A DNA stretch of 33,318 nucleotides, from the NCBI GenBank assembly GCA_016938815.1, contig JAFGTX010000267.1, positions 1-33,318 of the forward strand, read 5' to 3'. The number at the start of each line of letters is the position of its first letter. Within the stretch, counting starts at the first letter, position 1. The notes below the pieces were generated by a model that worked only from the letters and a program-made list of their open reading frames with translations, had not been told where the DNA came from and did not search any database. The DNA comes from Clostridia bacterium. Its GTDB lineage: Bacteria > Bacillota > Clostridia > Peptostreptococcales > Acidaminobacteraceae. Below are positions 19,155 through 27,113 of this stretch, piece by piece. The position numbers and the translations under genes were made by a program.

Positions 19155-20727
19155 CAGAAGACCCTCCTTTTGAAAATGCCAATCCAAATTCTTTTGCCGA
19201 AGCATCAGGTGATAAAATTGCTGAAATTCTACCTTCTGAGAGAACCACAATACGATCACACAAACGTTTCAGTTCTTCTAATTCACTTGAAGCAATCACC
19301 AACGTCATTTTGTCCTTACGATTGCTTTCTATAAGACTCTGCAGTACTTTTTCCTTTGCAGCAATATCAATGCCACGCGTTGGTTCTGAAACAAATAGGA
19401 TGTCCGGCTCAAGTGAAAGACTACGGGCCAAACAGACCTTCTGCTGATTGCCACCACTCAAAGTCTTCACCACTTGTTGATGAGAGCGACAGACAATGTC
19501 CAATTGTTCGCAATACTTGCTGACCGCCTTATCAGCACTGGCTTTATCGTATAATTTCATCAGACCACCAAAATGTGGTTTAGAATATTTTCTATAGAGT
19601 TGCTGTGCCGTGAACACAATATTTTCTCCGATGCTATGTTCCAAAAGAAGACCGACGTTTTTACGGTCCTCACACAAAACATAAAGCCCCTTTGTAATCT
19701 TTTCTTGATAAGTTAAATTTGTAATATCAAGGCCATTCATATGTATTGCACCACGTGTGGGATAAAAACCGATAAGGCCTTTAGCCACTGCCAACTTACC
19801 ATGTCCAGACAAACTGGTAATGCCCAGTACTTCACCCTTATAAATCTCCAAACTGAAATTTTCCAAAGCTTCTCCTGGATAATCGACTTGAAAATTTTCA
19901 AACCGCATTTGTACTTCCTTTGTATCTAGCGCTCGATTGGAAACTGTTTTTTGAACTTTTTCTCCAATCATCTCTATGGCTAATTGATCCAGAGTGATGC
20001 TGCCATTTTCATAATAGCCTACCGTTTCACCATCGCGTAAAACCAAGAGATGATCACATAAACACATCACTTCTTCCAAACGATGTGAGATAAAGAGTAC
20101 AGAAATGCCTTTTTTTACCAGCTTTTTAAGCGCTGTAATTAAAAGTTGGCTGTCTTTGTCATTTAGAACTGCCGTCGGCTCATCTAAAATCAATAATTTC
20201 AGGTGATTTCGATCTAGTTCCCTTGCAATTTCTATGAACTGTTTCACACTGATTGACATATGGTCCACCAACATGCTGGCATCAATTTCAAGACCAAGAG
20301 ATTCTAGTTTTTCTTGAGCCTCCATCTGATCCTTTTTATGGTCAATAAGAAGGTAATCTTTTAAAACATGCTTAGCGAAATCTTTCACAATGTTTTCGTT
20401 ACCCAGCTTAATATTTTCTGCAATTGTCAATTTGGGGAAAAGAGCAAACTCTTGATGCACCATCCCAATGCCATACTGTGTTGCATTGCCTTCGTAGTTA
20501 ACATCCATCCTTTGCCCATCTACTTTAATTACCCCTGTATAACCACCCGTATTTTTGATGACCTGATGTCCGAAAATGATATTCATCAAGGTGCTTTTTC
20601 CAGAGCCGTTGGCACCGATTATACCTAGGATTTTGCCTGGCATTAATGAAAAATTGATATCTTTTAAAACTTCATGTTGTCCGTAATGTTTGCCGACATG
20701 ATTTAATTCTAAAATTGGTTTATTCAT
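19144..20727 (-). CDS. Two-domain ABC transporter ATP-binding protein (sugar/BMP-type importer family)
   Basis: Walker A GANGSGKST in domain 1, LLILDEPTAVLND, signature LSGGNQQK in domain 2, FVSEPTRGIDIAAKE. Confidence 0.94.
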   Translation of the reverse strand: MNKPILELNHVGKHYGQHEVLKDINFSLMPGKILGIIGANGSGKSTLMNIIFGHQVIKNTGGYTGVIKVDGQRMDVNYEGNATQYGIGMVHQEFALFPKLTIAENIKLGNENIVKDFAKHVLKDYLLIDHKKDQMEAQEKLESLGLEIDASMLVDHMSISVKQFIEIARELDRNHLKLLILDEPTAVLNDKDSQLLITALKKLVKKGISVLFISHRLEEVMCLCDHLLVLRDGETVGYYENGSITLDQLAIEMIGEKVQKTVSNRALDTKEVQMRFENFQVDYPGEALENFSLEIYKGEVLGITSLSGHGKLAVAKGLIGFYPTRGAIHMNGLDITNLTYQEKITKGLYVLCEDRKNVGLLLEHSIGENIVFTAQQLYRKYSKPHFGGLMKLYDKASADKAVSKYCEQLDIVCRSHQQVVKTLSGGNQQKVCLARSLSLEPDILFVSEPTRGIDIAAKEKVLQSLIESNRKDKMTLVIASSELEELKRLCDRIVVLSEGRISAILSPDASAKEFGLAFSKGGSSDGL

Positions 20728-20741
20728 TTTCCCTCACTGTT

Positions 20742-20769
20742 AAAAAAGGAGCTATAAGCTCCTTTTTTT
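20742..20769 (-). terminator. Intercistronic terminator/attenuator between the lipoprotein gene and the ATPase gene
   Basis: AGGAGCT-ATA-AGCTCCT flanked by an A-run and a T-run; overlaps the upstream gene's stop codon and ends about 14 nt before the ATPase start. Confidence 0.8.
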
Positions 20770-21934
20770 AATAGAAAATTGATTCCATGATTAGCACGAA
20801 ATAGTTGTCTAATTCTGGTTTCAACGTATTGAATTCTGCACTTACACCAAAAGTTTCTTCTGAGAATGCTTTAAGGTTATCAAGATTTTTATAATCGAAT
20901 GATTCATCTTCAATCATTTTCTTAGCTAGTTCCACAGCGTATTCTGGTACATAAACTGTTACAGGTACTGGCCATCCTGACAATCTGCCAGTCATATCTG
21001 CTTCGGCTGCTTTTTCAGAAATCATTTGATTGATCTTATCAAAGTTGCCAGCATCTTCTTCACTCAACTCAAGGTTCATAACTGTTGGGTATGCTTGAGT
21101 TGGCGTTGGACAACATTGTTCAGCTACGATGAATTTCAATTTTAAAGCTTCATCAATGATGACATCATACATTGGGCAGTTTGTTCCGAAAATGTTAGTG
21201 TCTACACCGTATTTCTCGATTTGTCTTGGAATATCTTCACGCAAGAACTGTTGCATTGCAGCTGGTCCGTTACCTGTTTGAGGGTCAGGTGTTGTTACTT
21301 CTACAAAAGTCATACCTAACTCTTCAGCTGTTGCTTTCATTTGATCTCTTCTTGCAACGATAACTTCTTTTGCCATATGTGTTGGGAAAGAGTAATGGAT
21401 GATTGTTTTGGCACCCATATCGTGTGCTTTTCTAGCAATTGTTTCACCACGTCTTACCCAGTCTGTGTCGATACATACATCGATGTATTTTGACATCAAT
21501 TCAGGATCATCCCAAATCGGCGCAGTCATCGTAATGATGTCAGGTCTTTTTTCTTCAATTTTTTGAAGTGCCGGTAATAAACCAGCTTGTCCTGAAACCA
21601 CGATTACCGCTTTCATTTCAGGGTCATCCGCCAAAGATGTGATTTGACTTAAACCTGTTTCGATTTCTGTTGAAAAGTTCTCTGGCAATGTGATGTGCTT
21701 TACAATGTCAGGATACTTTGCTACCATGTTTTCTGCTGCACGGTATTCATCTTCACTTGTCGATAACGTTGGTGTCACGATACCGATTTTGTAGCTAGTT
21801 GCAGTTTCTTGAGTTTCAGTAACTACAGGCTCAGTCGCCCCGCTACCTTCGCTTGATTCTTCTGCTTTTGCACCACAGCCTACAATACTGAAAGCTAGTG
21901 CAAATACCAATAACATACTTAATACTTTCTTCAC
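20768..21934 (-). CDS. DUF3798-type substrate-binding-like lipoprotein
   Basis: Lipoprotein signal VKKVLSMLLVFALAFSIVGCG; body resembles DUF3798 proteins (YKIGIVTPTLSTSEDEYRAAENM; KTIIHYSFPTHMAKEVIVARRDQMKA). GTG start at 21934 preferred over 21955, with GAGGG upstream. Confidence 0.82.
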   Translation of the reverse strand: MKKVLSMLLVFALAFSIVGCGAKAEESSEGSGATEPVVTETQETATSYKIGIVTPTLSTSEDEYRAAENMVAKYPDIVKHITLPENFSTEIETGLSQITSLADDPEMKAVIVVSGQAGLLPALQKIEEKRPDIITMTAPIWDDPELMSKYIDVCIDTDWVRRGETIARKAHDMGAKTIIHYSFPTHMAKEVIVARRDQMKATAEELGMTFVEVTTPDPQTGNGPAAMQQFLREDIPRQIEKYGVDTNIFGTNCPMYDVIIDEALKLKFIVAEQCCPTPTQAYPTVMNLELSEEDAGNFDKINQMISEKAAEADMTGRLSGWPVPVTVYVPEYAVELAKKMIEDESFDYKNLDNLKAFSEETFGVSAEFNTLKPELDNYFVLIMESIFY

Positions 21935-22000
21935 TATAAATCCCTCACAATACATTATTTATTGCACTTTCAATCCACCGCTGGAAAGAAAGAGTACAAC

Positions 22001-23131
22001 CTAGATCATTTCAAGGAACGCTTCGACCCTTGTGGCAATTTGGCCCACATCTCCTGGCGAGTAATCTGTCGTCACCTGTAAGTATGGCGTATTTCTTTTT
22101 GACATGGTTCTGCTGACCAATGTCGCTTCAACGTTATATGTGTGGCATGCATGCCAAGTCAACTCAATAACGCCATCTACTTTAAAATCATCCACCAATT
22201 GGTTTAGCAAATCCAGACGATGCGTATTTGGCGTGATACAAGGACAGGCTACGCTAAGGTATTTTTTGGCCAGCGCCTTTAGAGGGGATGGGGTATCTTC
22301 TTCCACTAAATCAGCAGTCTTCAAACCACCACAGTTTTCCATGGCGACGATGACAGCACCTTTTTCTTCGATAATATCAACAAGTTTACTGTGTGTCGTT
22401 GGACACCCCGTTAGTAATATACGCGGTTTATTTTTCATCGTACTTATAAATACGGGATCTTCTCTTCTTTTTTCTAGGGCTTCAATCGCCAATTCGATTT
22501 CCTGTACACGTTTTGGAATATTGCATTCAAAGCTGATTGCACCTCTGATATTGTTCATCTCATGCCCTGTTAACAGTGGCGTTTCCTCTGAGTTAAGATA
22601 CTGTAACCTATACATTGCTTTTCTAAGCTGGTTGTATTGCTTGATTGTTGCATTAATCATAGCATCGGTTATTTCCGTATCTGTAATGCTTTCAACGTAT
22701 GCTTTCATTTTTTCGATTTCGTTCTCAAAGTATTGATAGTCTTCTTCACGACTACAAGTATTTGGCAGATACAGGACATGAACCGGTTTAATATCTGCTA
22801 ATAATTCAAACATCTTCTTTTTGCCATCACACGTCGCATCTGCAATGATGTGCTCTGAATAATGGAAATATGGACAAGTATCAGCAATGCCGTGTCCATA
22901 ACTGGATTTAATTAAATCACATAAATTACGTGGTAAATCAATCTCTGACTTCTTAGCGCTTTCATAAGAACCAGCACAGAGTGATACTGGAATGCCACCA
23001 CCTGCGACGATAATCTCTTTAGGTGTGAAGGCACAGTATGTACCGACCACATGTTGCCCTTCTTCTCTCAGTGCCATACATTCTTTGAAAATTTCTTCGT
23101 TGATGCGTTCTGAATATTTTGTACTAAACAT
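22001..23131 (-). CDS. 2-hydroxyacyl-CoA dehydratase D-family protein, YjiM-like / double-cubane cluster protein
   Basis: VGTYCAFTPKEIIVAGGGIPVSLCAG, DLPRNLCDLIKSSYGHGIADTCPYF, ADATCDGKKKMFELLADIKPVHVLYLPN, ACPCITPNTHRLDLLNQLVDDFKVDGVIELTWHACHTY; closely resembles E. coli YjiM as I remember it. Start at ATG 23131 with GGAGTG upstream. Confidence 0.88.
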   Translation of the reverse strand: MFSTKYSERINEEIFKECMALREEGQHVVGTYCAFTPKEIIVAGGGIPVSLCAGSYESAKKSEIDLPRNLCDLIKSSYGHGIADTCPYFHYSEHIIADATCDGKKKMFELLADIKPVHVLYLPNTCSREEDYQYFENEIEKMKAYVESITDTEITDAMINATIKQYNQLRKAMYRLQYLNSEETPLLTGHEMNNIRGAISFECNIPKRVQEIELAIEALEKRREDPVFISTMKNKPRILLTGCPTTHSKLVDIIEEKGAVIVAMENCGGLKTADLVEEDTPSPLKALAKKYLSVACPCITPNTHRLDLLNQLVDDFKVDGVIELTWHACHTYNVEATLVSRTMSKRNTPYLQVTTDYSPGDVGQIATRVEAFLEMI

Positions 23132-23256
23132 GTGATTCACTCCAATAACTAATTTGTTAAGCCCTTCACCAGTATAGAGTGATATCAATCGTTTGTACAA
23201 TAAAAAAAAACAATAGTTATCGTGCATTTATTTTTTATTCGAATATCACTTTTTTG

Positions 23257-23294
23257 AAAAAAAAAGCGTGGAACTTTTCGTTTTCCACGCTTTT
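23257..23294 (-). terminator. Intrinsic terminator downstream of the rpiR-type gene
   Basis: Minus strand AAAAGCGTGGAA...TTCCACGCTTTTTTTTT. Confidence 0.85.
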
Positions 23295-23310
23295 AATCAC
23301 TTCATCTTTT

Positions 23311-24174
23311 CTATTTCGGATTGTAAATCTTATAATTTTCCCAAATACCTTCTAATTTGCCAAAGGACTTTTTAACCTTGTCTTTTTCACAGATACTTAC
23401 CGCGATGATCAAGGTATTGACCAAACTCATCGGTGCAACTAACGAGTCGATAAAGGTATTCATATTGTATTTTGCGGTCATGTAGTAGTCTGACAGCGGT
23501 ACTAGTGGTGAGCTTGTACTATCGGTAATACCGATTAACTTCGCGCCCTGTGACTTCGCAAACTCTACAACCTCATAAGTCGTTTTTGAATATCTTGGGA
23601 AAGAGAAAGTAATCAGTACATCATCTTCTGTGATATTCAACAACTGGTCGAATAAATCATTGGCTCCAGATGGCACAATAGCTACCGAATCCAAAATGAA
23701 ATTCAAGTAGAAGCCGAGGTAATTGGCTAGAACAGAAGAACTTCTGAGGCCTAGCACATAAACCTTTCGAGCCTTCAATAAGGCGTCCACGGATTTTTGA
23801 ATCATTTCTTCGTCGATCGCGTCCATGGTCTTCCGTATGTTCTCCATATCAGAAGCCATAATCTGTTTCAAATAATTTTCACCAATATCATAGTCCTCCG
23901 ACAGTTCAAAACGTTGAACCGTCGTCAGTTTTGTCTTTATAGATTCCTGAAGCGCCTTTTGTAATTGTGGATACCCTTCGTAGTCAAGCGCGTTAGCGAA
24001 CCTTACGACCGTAGACTCACTTACGCCAACAACGTCCCCAAGGGCTGATGCCGTCATAAATGCCACCTTGTCATAATTCGCCAGTATATAATCTGCAATA
24101 CGTTTCTGTCCTTTACTTAAACCTAAATAGTTCGTCTCAATTCTGTTCAGCAAATCATTACTTGTACTACTCAT
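23311..24174 (-). CDS. MurR/RpiR family transcriptional regulator (HTH plus SIS domain)
   Basis: LSKGQKRIADYILANYDKVAFMTASALGDVVGVSESTVVRFANALDYEGYPQLQKALQ and SIS region VYVLGLRSSSVLANYLGFYLNF. Confidence 0.92.
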   Translation of the reverse strand: MSSTSNDLLNRIETNYLGLSKGQKRIADYILANYDKVAFMTASALGDVVGVSESTVVRFANALDYEGYPQLQKALQESIKTKLTTVQRFELSEDYDIGENYLKQIMASDMENIRKTMDAIDEEMIQKSVDALLKARKVYVLGLRSSSVLANYLGFYLNFILDSVAIVPSGANDLFDQLLNITEDDVLITFSFPRYSKTTYEVVEFAKSQGAKLIGITDSTSSPLVPLSDYYMTAKYNMNTFIDSLVAPMSLVNTLIIAVSICEKDKVKKSFGKLEGIWENYKIYNPK

Positions 24175-24197
24175 AGAATCTCTCTCCTTAAATCATA

Positions 24198-24743
24198 TTA
24201 TCTATTTAAGGCCAATTTGTATCCTGCTTCAAGCGCTGTTTTATTTAAATCTTCCGTTCCTTTTGGCACTCTGTTTAGTAAAGCAGTCTCTACTGCAGCT
24301 CTACTTACAACGCCTGTGATTTCAGTGATGGCACCTACTGCAACGATATTACCTACAATAGATTTGCCCACATCTTCTGCCGCTGTTTTCAAGATAGGAA
24401 TAGAAATAATTTTTTTGGCCTTTACTGTACTTGGTACATTAATTGCTGAGTCAACGATAACGACACATTCTTCGTTCACTTCAGCTAAATACTTGTCTGC
24501 AGCAACTTGAGTCAACGCCAATAAGTAATTTGGTTCCTGAACCTTTGGAAAATGAATCTCATTTGAGCTGATAATAACTTCAGCCTTAGATGCACCACCA
24601 CGCGCTTCAGGGCCGTAACTTTGAGATTGGATGGCATTATTGCCTTCACCAATTGCTGCTTCTGCTAATATTATACCTGCAAGAATAATCCCTTGTCCAC
24701 CAGAACCGGTTAATCTTATTTCAGTTTGCTTTGACATAGTCAT
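24198..24743 (-). CDS. korC: 2-oxoacid:ferredoxin oxidoreductase gamma subunit
   Basis: RLTGSGGQGIILAGIILAEAAIGEGNNAIQSQSYGPEARGGASKAEVIIS. Confidence 0.92.
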   Translation of the reverse strand: MTMSKQTEIRLTGSGGQGIILAGIILAEAAIGEGNNAIQSQSYGPEARGGASKAEVIISSNEIHFPKVQEPNYLLALTQVAADKYLAEVNEECVVIVDSAINVPSTVKAKKIISIPILKTAAEDVGKSIVGNIVAVGAITEITGVVSRAAVETALLNRVPKGTEDLNKTALEAGYKLALNR

Positions 24744-24749
24744 CCCCTC

Positions 24750-25568
24750 CTACTTCTTAAGACGCTCAATGATTGATTCATAAGCTACAGTATACTCGAC
24801 AACGCCTTCTTCTTTCTTGAATTCACCCATTAAGAATTTGCCAGCTTTTTTCTCTTCAGGCAATTTTTCTGCAACTTTTACGTCGATGAATGAATCTTTT
24901 AGGAATGCAATCATATTGGCAGCAGAACCTTTTTTGTTCTTTCTACCGTAGTAAGTAGGACATGTTGAAATCACTTCTACCATTGAGAAACCTTTATGCG
25001 CAATCGCAGTTTCAATCATTTTCTCCATTTGGTTTGCATGGTAAACAGTAGATCTTGCTGCATAAGTTGCGCCAGCAGCTGCAGCCAATTGAGCGATGTC
25101 AAAAGGTCTATCGATGTTACCATGAGGTGCAGTTGTTCCTAAATCACCATTTGGTGTTGTTGGAGAATACTGACCACCTGTCATACCGTAAATGTTGTTG
25201 TTGAATACGATTGTAGTGATGCCAATATTTCTTCTTGCTGCGTGGATCAAGTGGTTACCACCGATAGCAGACGCATCACCGTCACCGGAAATAACGATAA
25301 CTTCTAATTCCGGATTAGCAAGTTTTACACCTGTAGCAAATGCAAGTGCTCGACCATGTGTTGTATGCAATGTATTGAAATCTAAGTAGCCAGGTGCTCT
25401 TGAAGAACAACCGATACCTGATACAACACAAACTTTATCTTTATCTAAACCTAAGCTGTCGATTGCTTTAGCAAGCGCAAGCATGATAATGCCGTTTCCG
25501 CATCCTGGACACCAAATATGTGGTAGATTGTCCATTCTGAAATATTTTTCTACGATTGGATTATTCAC
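24750..25568 (-). CDS. korB: 2-oxoacid:ferredoxin oxidoreductase beta subunit (TPP-binding)
   Basis: WCPGCGNGIIMLALAKAI, SGDGDASAIGGNHLIHAARRNIGITTIVFNNNIYGMTGGQYSPTTP. Confidence 0.94.
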   Translation of the reverse strand: MNNPIVEKYFRMDNLPHIWCPGCGNGIIMLALAKAIDSLGLDKDKVCVVSGIGCSSRAPGYLDFNTLHTTHGRALAFATGVKLANPELEVIVISGDGDASAIGGNHLIHAARRNIGITTIVFNNNIYGMTGGQYSPTTPNGDLGTTAPHGNIDRPFDIAQLAAAAGATYAARSTVYHANQMEKMIETAIAHKGFSMVEVISTCPTYYGRKNKKGSAANMIAFLKDSFIDVKVAEKLPEEKKAGKFLMGEFKKEEGVVEYTVAYESIIERLKK

Positions 25569-26701
25569 TACAATACCTCCTTAACTTTTGCTGCTATTTC
25601 AGCAGGTGTCAATACATCGCCGTTTGCTTTTCCAACATGTGAAACTTTTGCTGCACCTTTTACAACACGTTCTACTTCGTAAACGTATTGTCCAAGGTTT
25701 AACTCTGCAACTACGATGTTGTCGAATTGTTCAGCTAATGCTTTAACACGTTTTTCTGCAAATGGCCAGATTGTAATGGCTCTGAAAAGACCCGCTTTGA
25801 TGCCTTCTTCTCTTAATTGATCGATTGCAGTCTTTGCAGCCCTTGCACTACTGCCGTATGAGAAAATACATACTTCAGCGTCATCCAACATATATTCTTC
25901 ATACTCGATAAGATCATCAAGATTATCTTCAACTTTTTTCATCATTCTATCTAACATGAAGCCTGCGTTTTCCGTGCTGTTGCTTGGGAAACCAGTTTCG
26001 TCATGGAATAGTCCTGTTACATGGTATCTATGGCCAGAACCGAAAGCAGCCATTCTTGGTACAAGGTCGCCTTCTCTTACGCCGTACGGTATATAAGTTT
26101 CACCTTCAACTGGCTCAAGACGGTTGTATATTTCCAACTCACCTGGCTCAGGAATTTCGATTTTCTCTCTCATATGTCCAACGATTTCATCTGTTAATAA
26201 CATAACTGGTGTTCTATATTTTTCAGCTAAATTAAAAGCTCTTACTGTAAGGTCAAATGTTTCTCTAACTGTTGATGGTGACAATGCAATTACTGGGTGA
26301 TCACCGTGTGTACCCCATTTTGCTTGCATAATTTCACCTTGTGCCGGTGCAGTAGGAAGACCTGTACTTGGGCCACCCCTTTGAACGTTAACGATTACAA
26401 GTGGAATTTCTGCGATCATTGCATAACCAATGTTTTCTTGCTTTAATGAAAAACCAGGACCGCTTGTTGCTGTCATGGATTTCTTGCCAGTTAAAGCACC
26501 GCCGATTGCAGCTGCGATACCAGCAATTTCATCTTCCATTTGAATGAATTTTCCACCTACTGTAGGTAATAGTTCTGCAGATTTTTCAGCAATTTCAGTG
26601 GAAGGCGTAATAGGGTAACCTGCATAAAATCTCATACCTGCATATAAAGCACCTTCTACACAAGCTTCGTTACCTTGCATTAATTTTATGTTTTTACTCA
26701 T
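25568..26701 (-). CDS. korA: 2-oxoacid:ferredoxin oxidoreductase alpha subunit
   Basis: MQGNEACVEGALYAGMRFYAGYPITPSTEIAE, MEDEIAGIAAAIGGALTGKKSMTATSGPGFSLKQENIG. Confidence 0.94.
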   Translation of the reverse strand: MSKNIKLMQGNEACVEGALYAGMRFYAGYPITPSTEIAEKSAELLPTVGGKFIQMEDEIAGIAAAIGGALTGKKSMTATSGPGFSLKQENIGYAMIAEIPLVIVNVQRGGPSTGLPTAPAQGEIMQAKWGTHGDHPVIALSPSTVRETFDLTVRAFNLAEKYRTPVMLLTDEIVGHMREKIEIPEPGELEIYNRLEPVEGETYIPYGVREGDLVPRMAAFGSGHRYHVTGLFHDETGFPSNSTENAGFMLDRMMKKVEDNLDDLIEYEEYMLDDAEVCIFSYGSSARAAKTAIDQLREEGIKAGLFRAITIWPFAEKRVKALAEQFDNIVVAELNLGQYVYEVERVVKGAAKVSHVGKANGDVLTPAEIAAKVKEVL

Positions 26702-26907
26702 TATTCCTTACCTCCTAAGAAAATTGCAAAATCTGGGCATCTCATTTCACATTGGCCACACTTGATACAATTCTCGGAATCAAGCATTGCAACTTTACCT
26801 TCATCGTCATATCCTAGTACTTGCTTTGGACAAAAAGTTACACAAATTCCGCAACCTTTACACCATTCTTTTTTGATCTTAATTTCCTGATTATCTCTAG
26901 CACCCAT
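26701..26907 (-). CDS. korD: 2-oxoacid:ferredoxin oxidoreductase delta subunit, 2x[4Fe-4S] ferredoxin
   Basis: Two CxxCxxCxxxCP motifs: CKGCGICVTFCP and CIKCGQCEMRCP; AAGGAGG ribosome-binding site. Confidence 0.92.
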   Translation of the reverse strand: MGARDNQEIKIKKEWCKGCGICVTFCPKQVLGYDDEGKVAMLDSENCIKCGQCEMRCPDFAIFLGGKE

Positions 26908-26942
26908 GTTAAGTACGCCTCCTTGAAAATAACTTCATCCTT

Positions 26943-26970
26943 ATGATAGCACATACAGTTGATTTTGCAA
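26943..26970 (-). promoter_or_regulatory. Putative sigma-A-type promoter for kor
   Basis: Minus strand TTGCAA - 16 bp - TATCAT, about 36 nt upstream of the korD start. Confidence 0.5.
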
Positions 26971-27005
26971 TAAATATTTCATAATTAATTGAAAATATAC
27001 AAAAA

Positions 27006-27021
27006 TGCAATTTAAGTTGCA
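27006..27021. promoter_or_regulatory. Palindromic operator candidate upstream of kor
   Basis: TGCAATTTAAGTTGCA, dyad-symmetric except for one pair. Confidence 0.4.
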
Positions 27022-27068
27022 TAACGTATAATTGACTAAGGGTATTTGTGTATACAATTCCACGTTAT
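27021..27068. repeat. Inverted repeat with 14 nt arms (12/14 matching) in the kor upstream region
   Basis: Arm 27021-27034 ATAACGTATAATTG; reverse complement of 27055-27068 is ATAACGTGGAATTG; 20 nt spacer. Confidence 0.55.
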
Positions 27069-27084
27069 ACAGTATAATCCGCAT

Positions 27085-27109
27085 GAAAAAAAACGGTCTT
27101 ACGACCGTT
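27085..27109 (-). terminator. Intrinsic terminator downstream of the arginine operon
   Basis: Minus strand AACGGTC-GTAA-GACCGTT followed by TTTTTTT. Confidence 0.88.
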
Positions 27110-27113
27110 CACT

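Noticed and set aside
22104-22736. 210 aa plus-strand ORF antisense to the double-cubane gene
   Set aside because: Sits wholly inside a well-supported minus-strand gene and has low-complexity, serine/isoleucine-rich composition with no recognisable domain.
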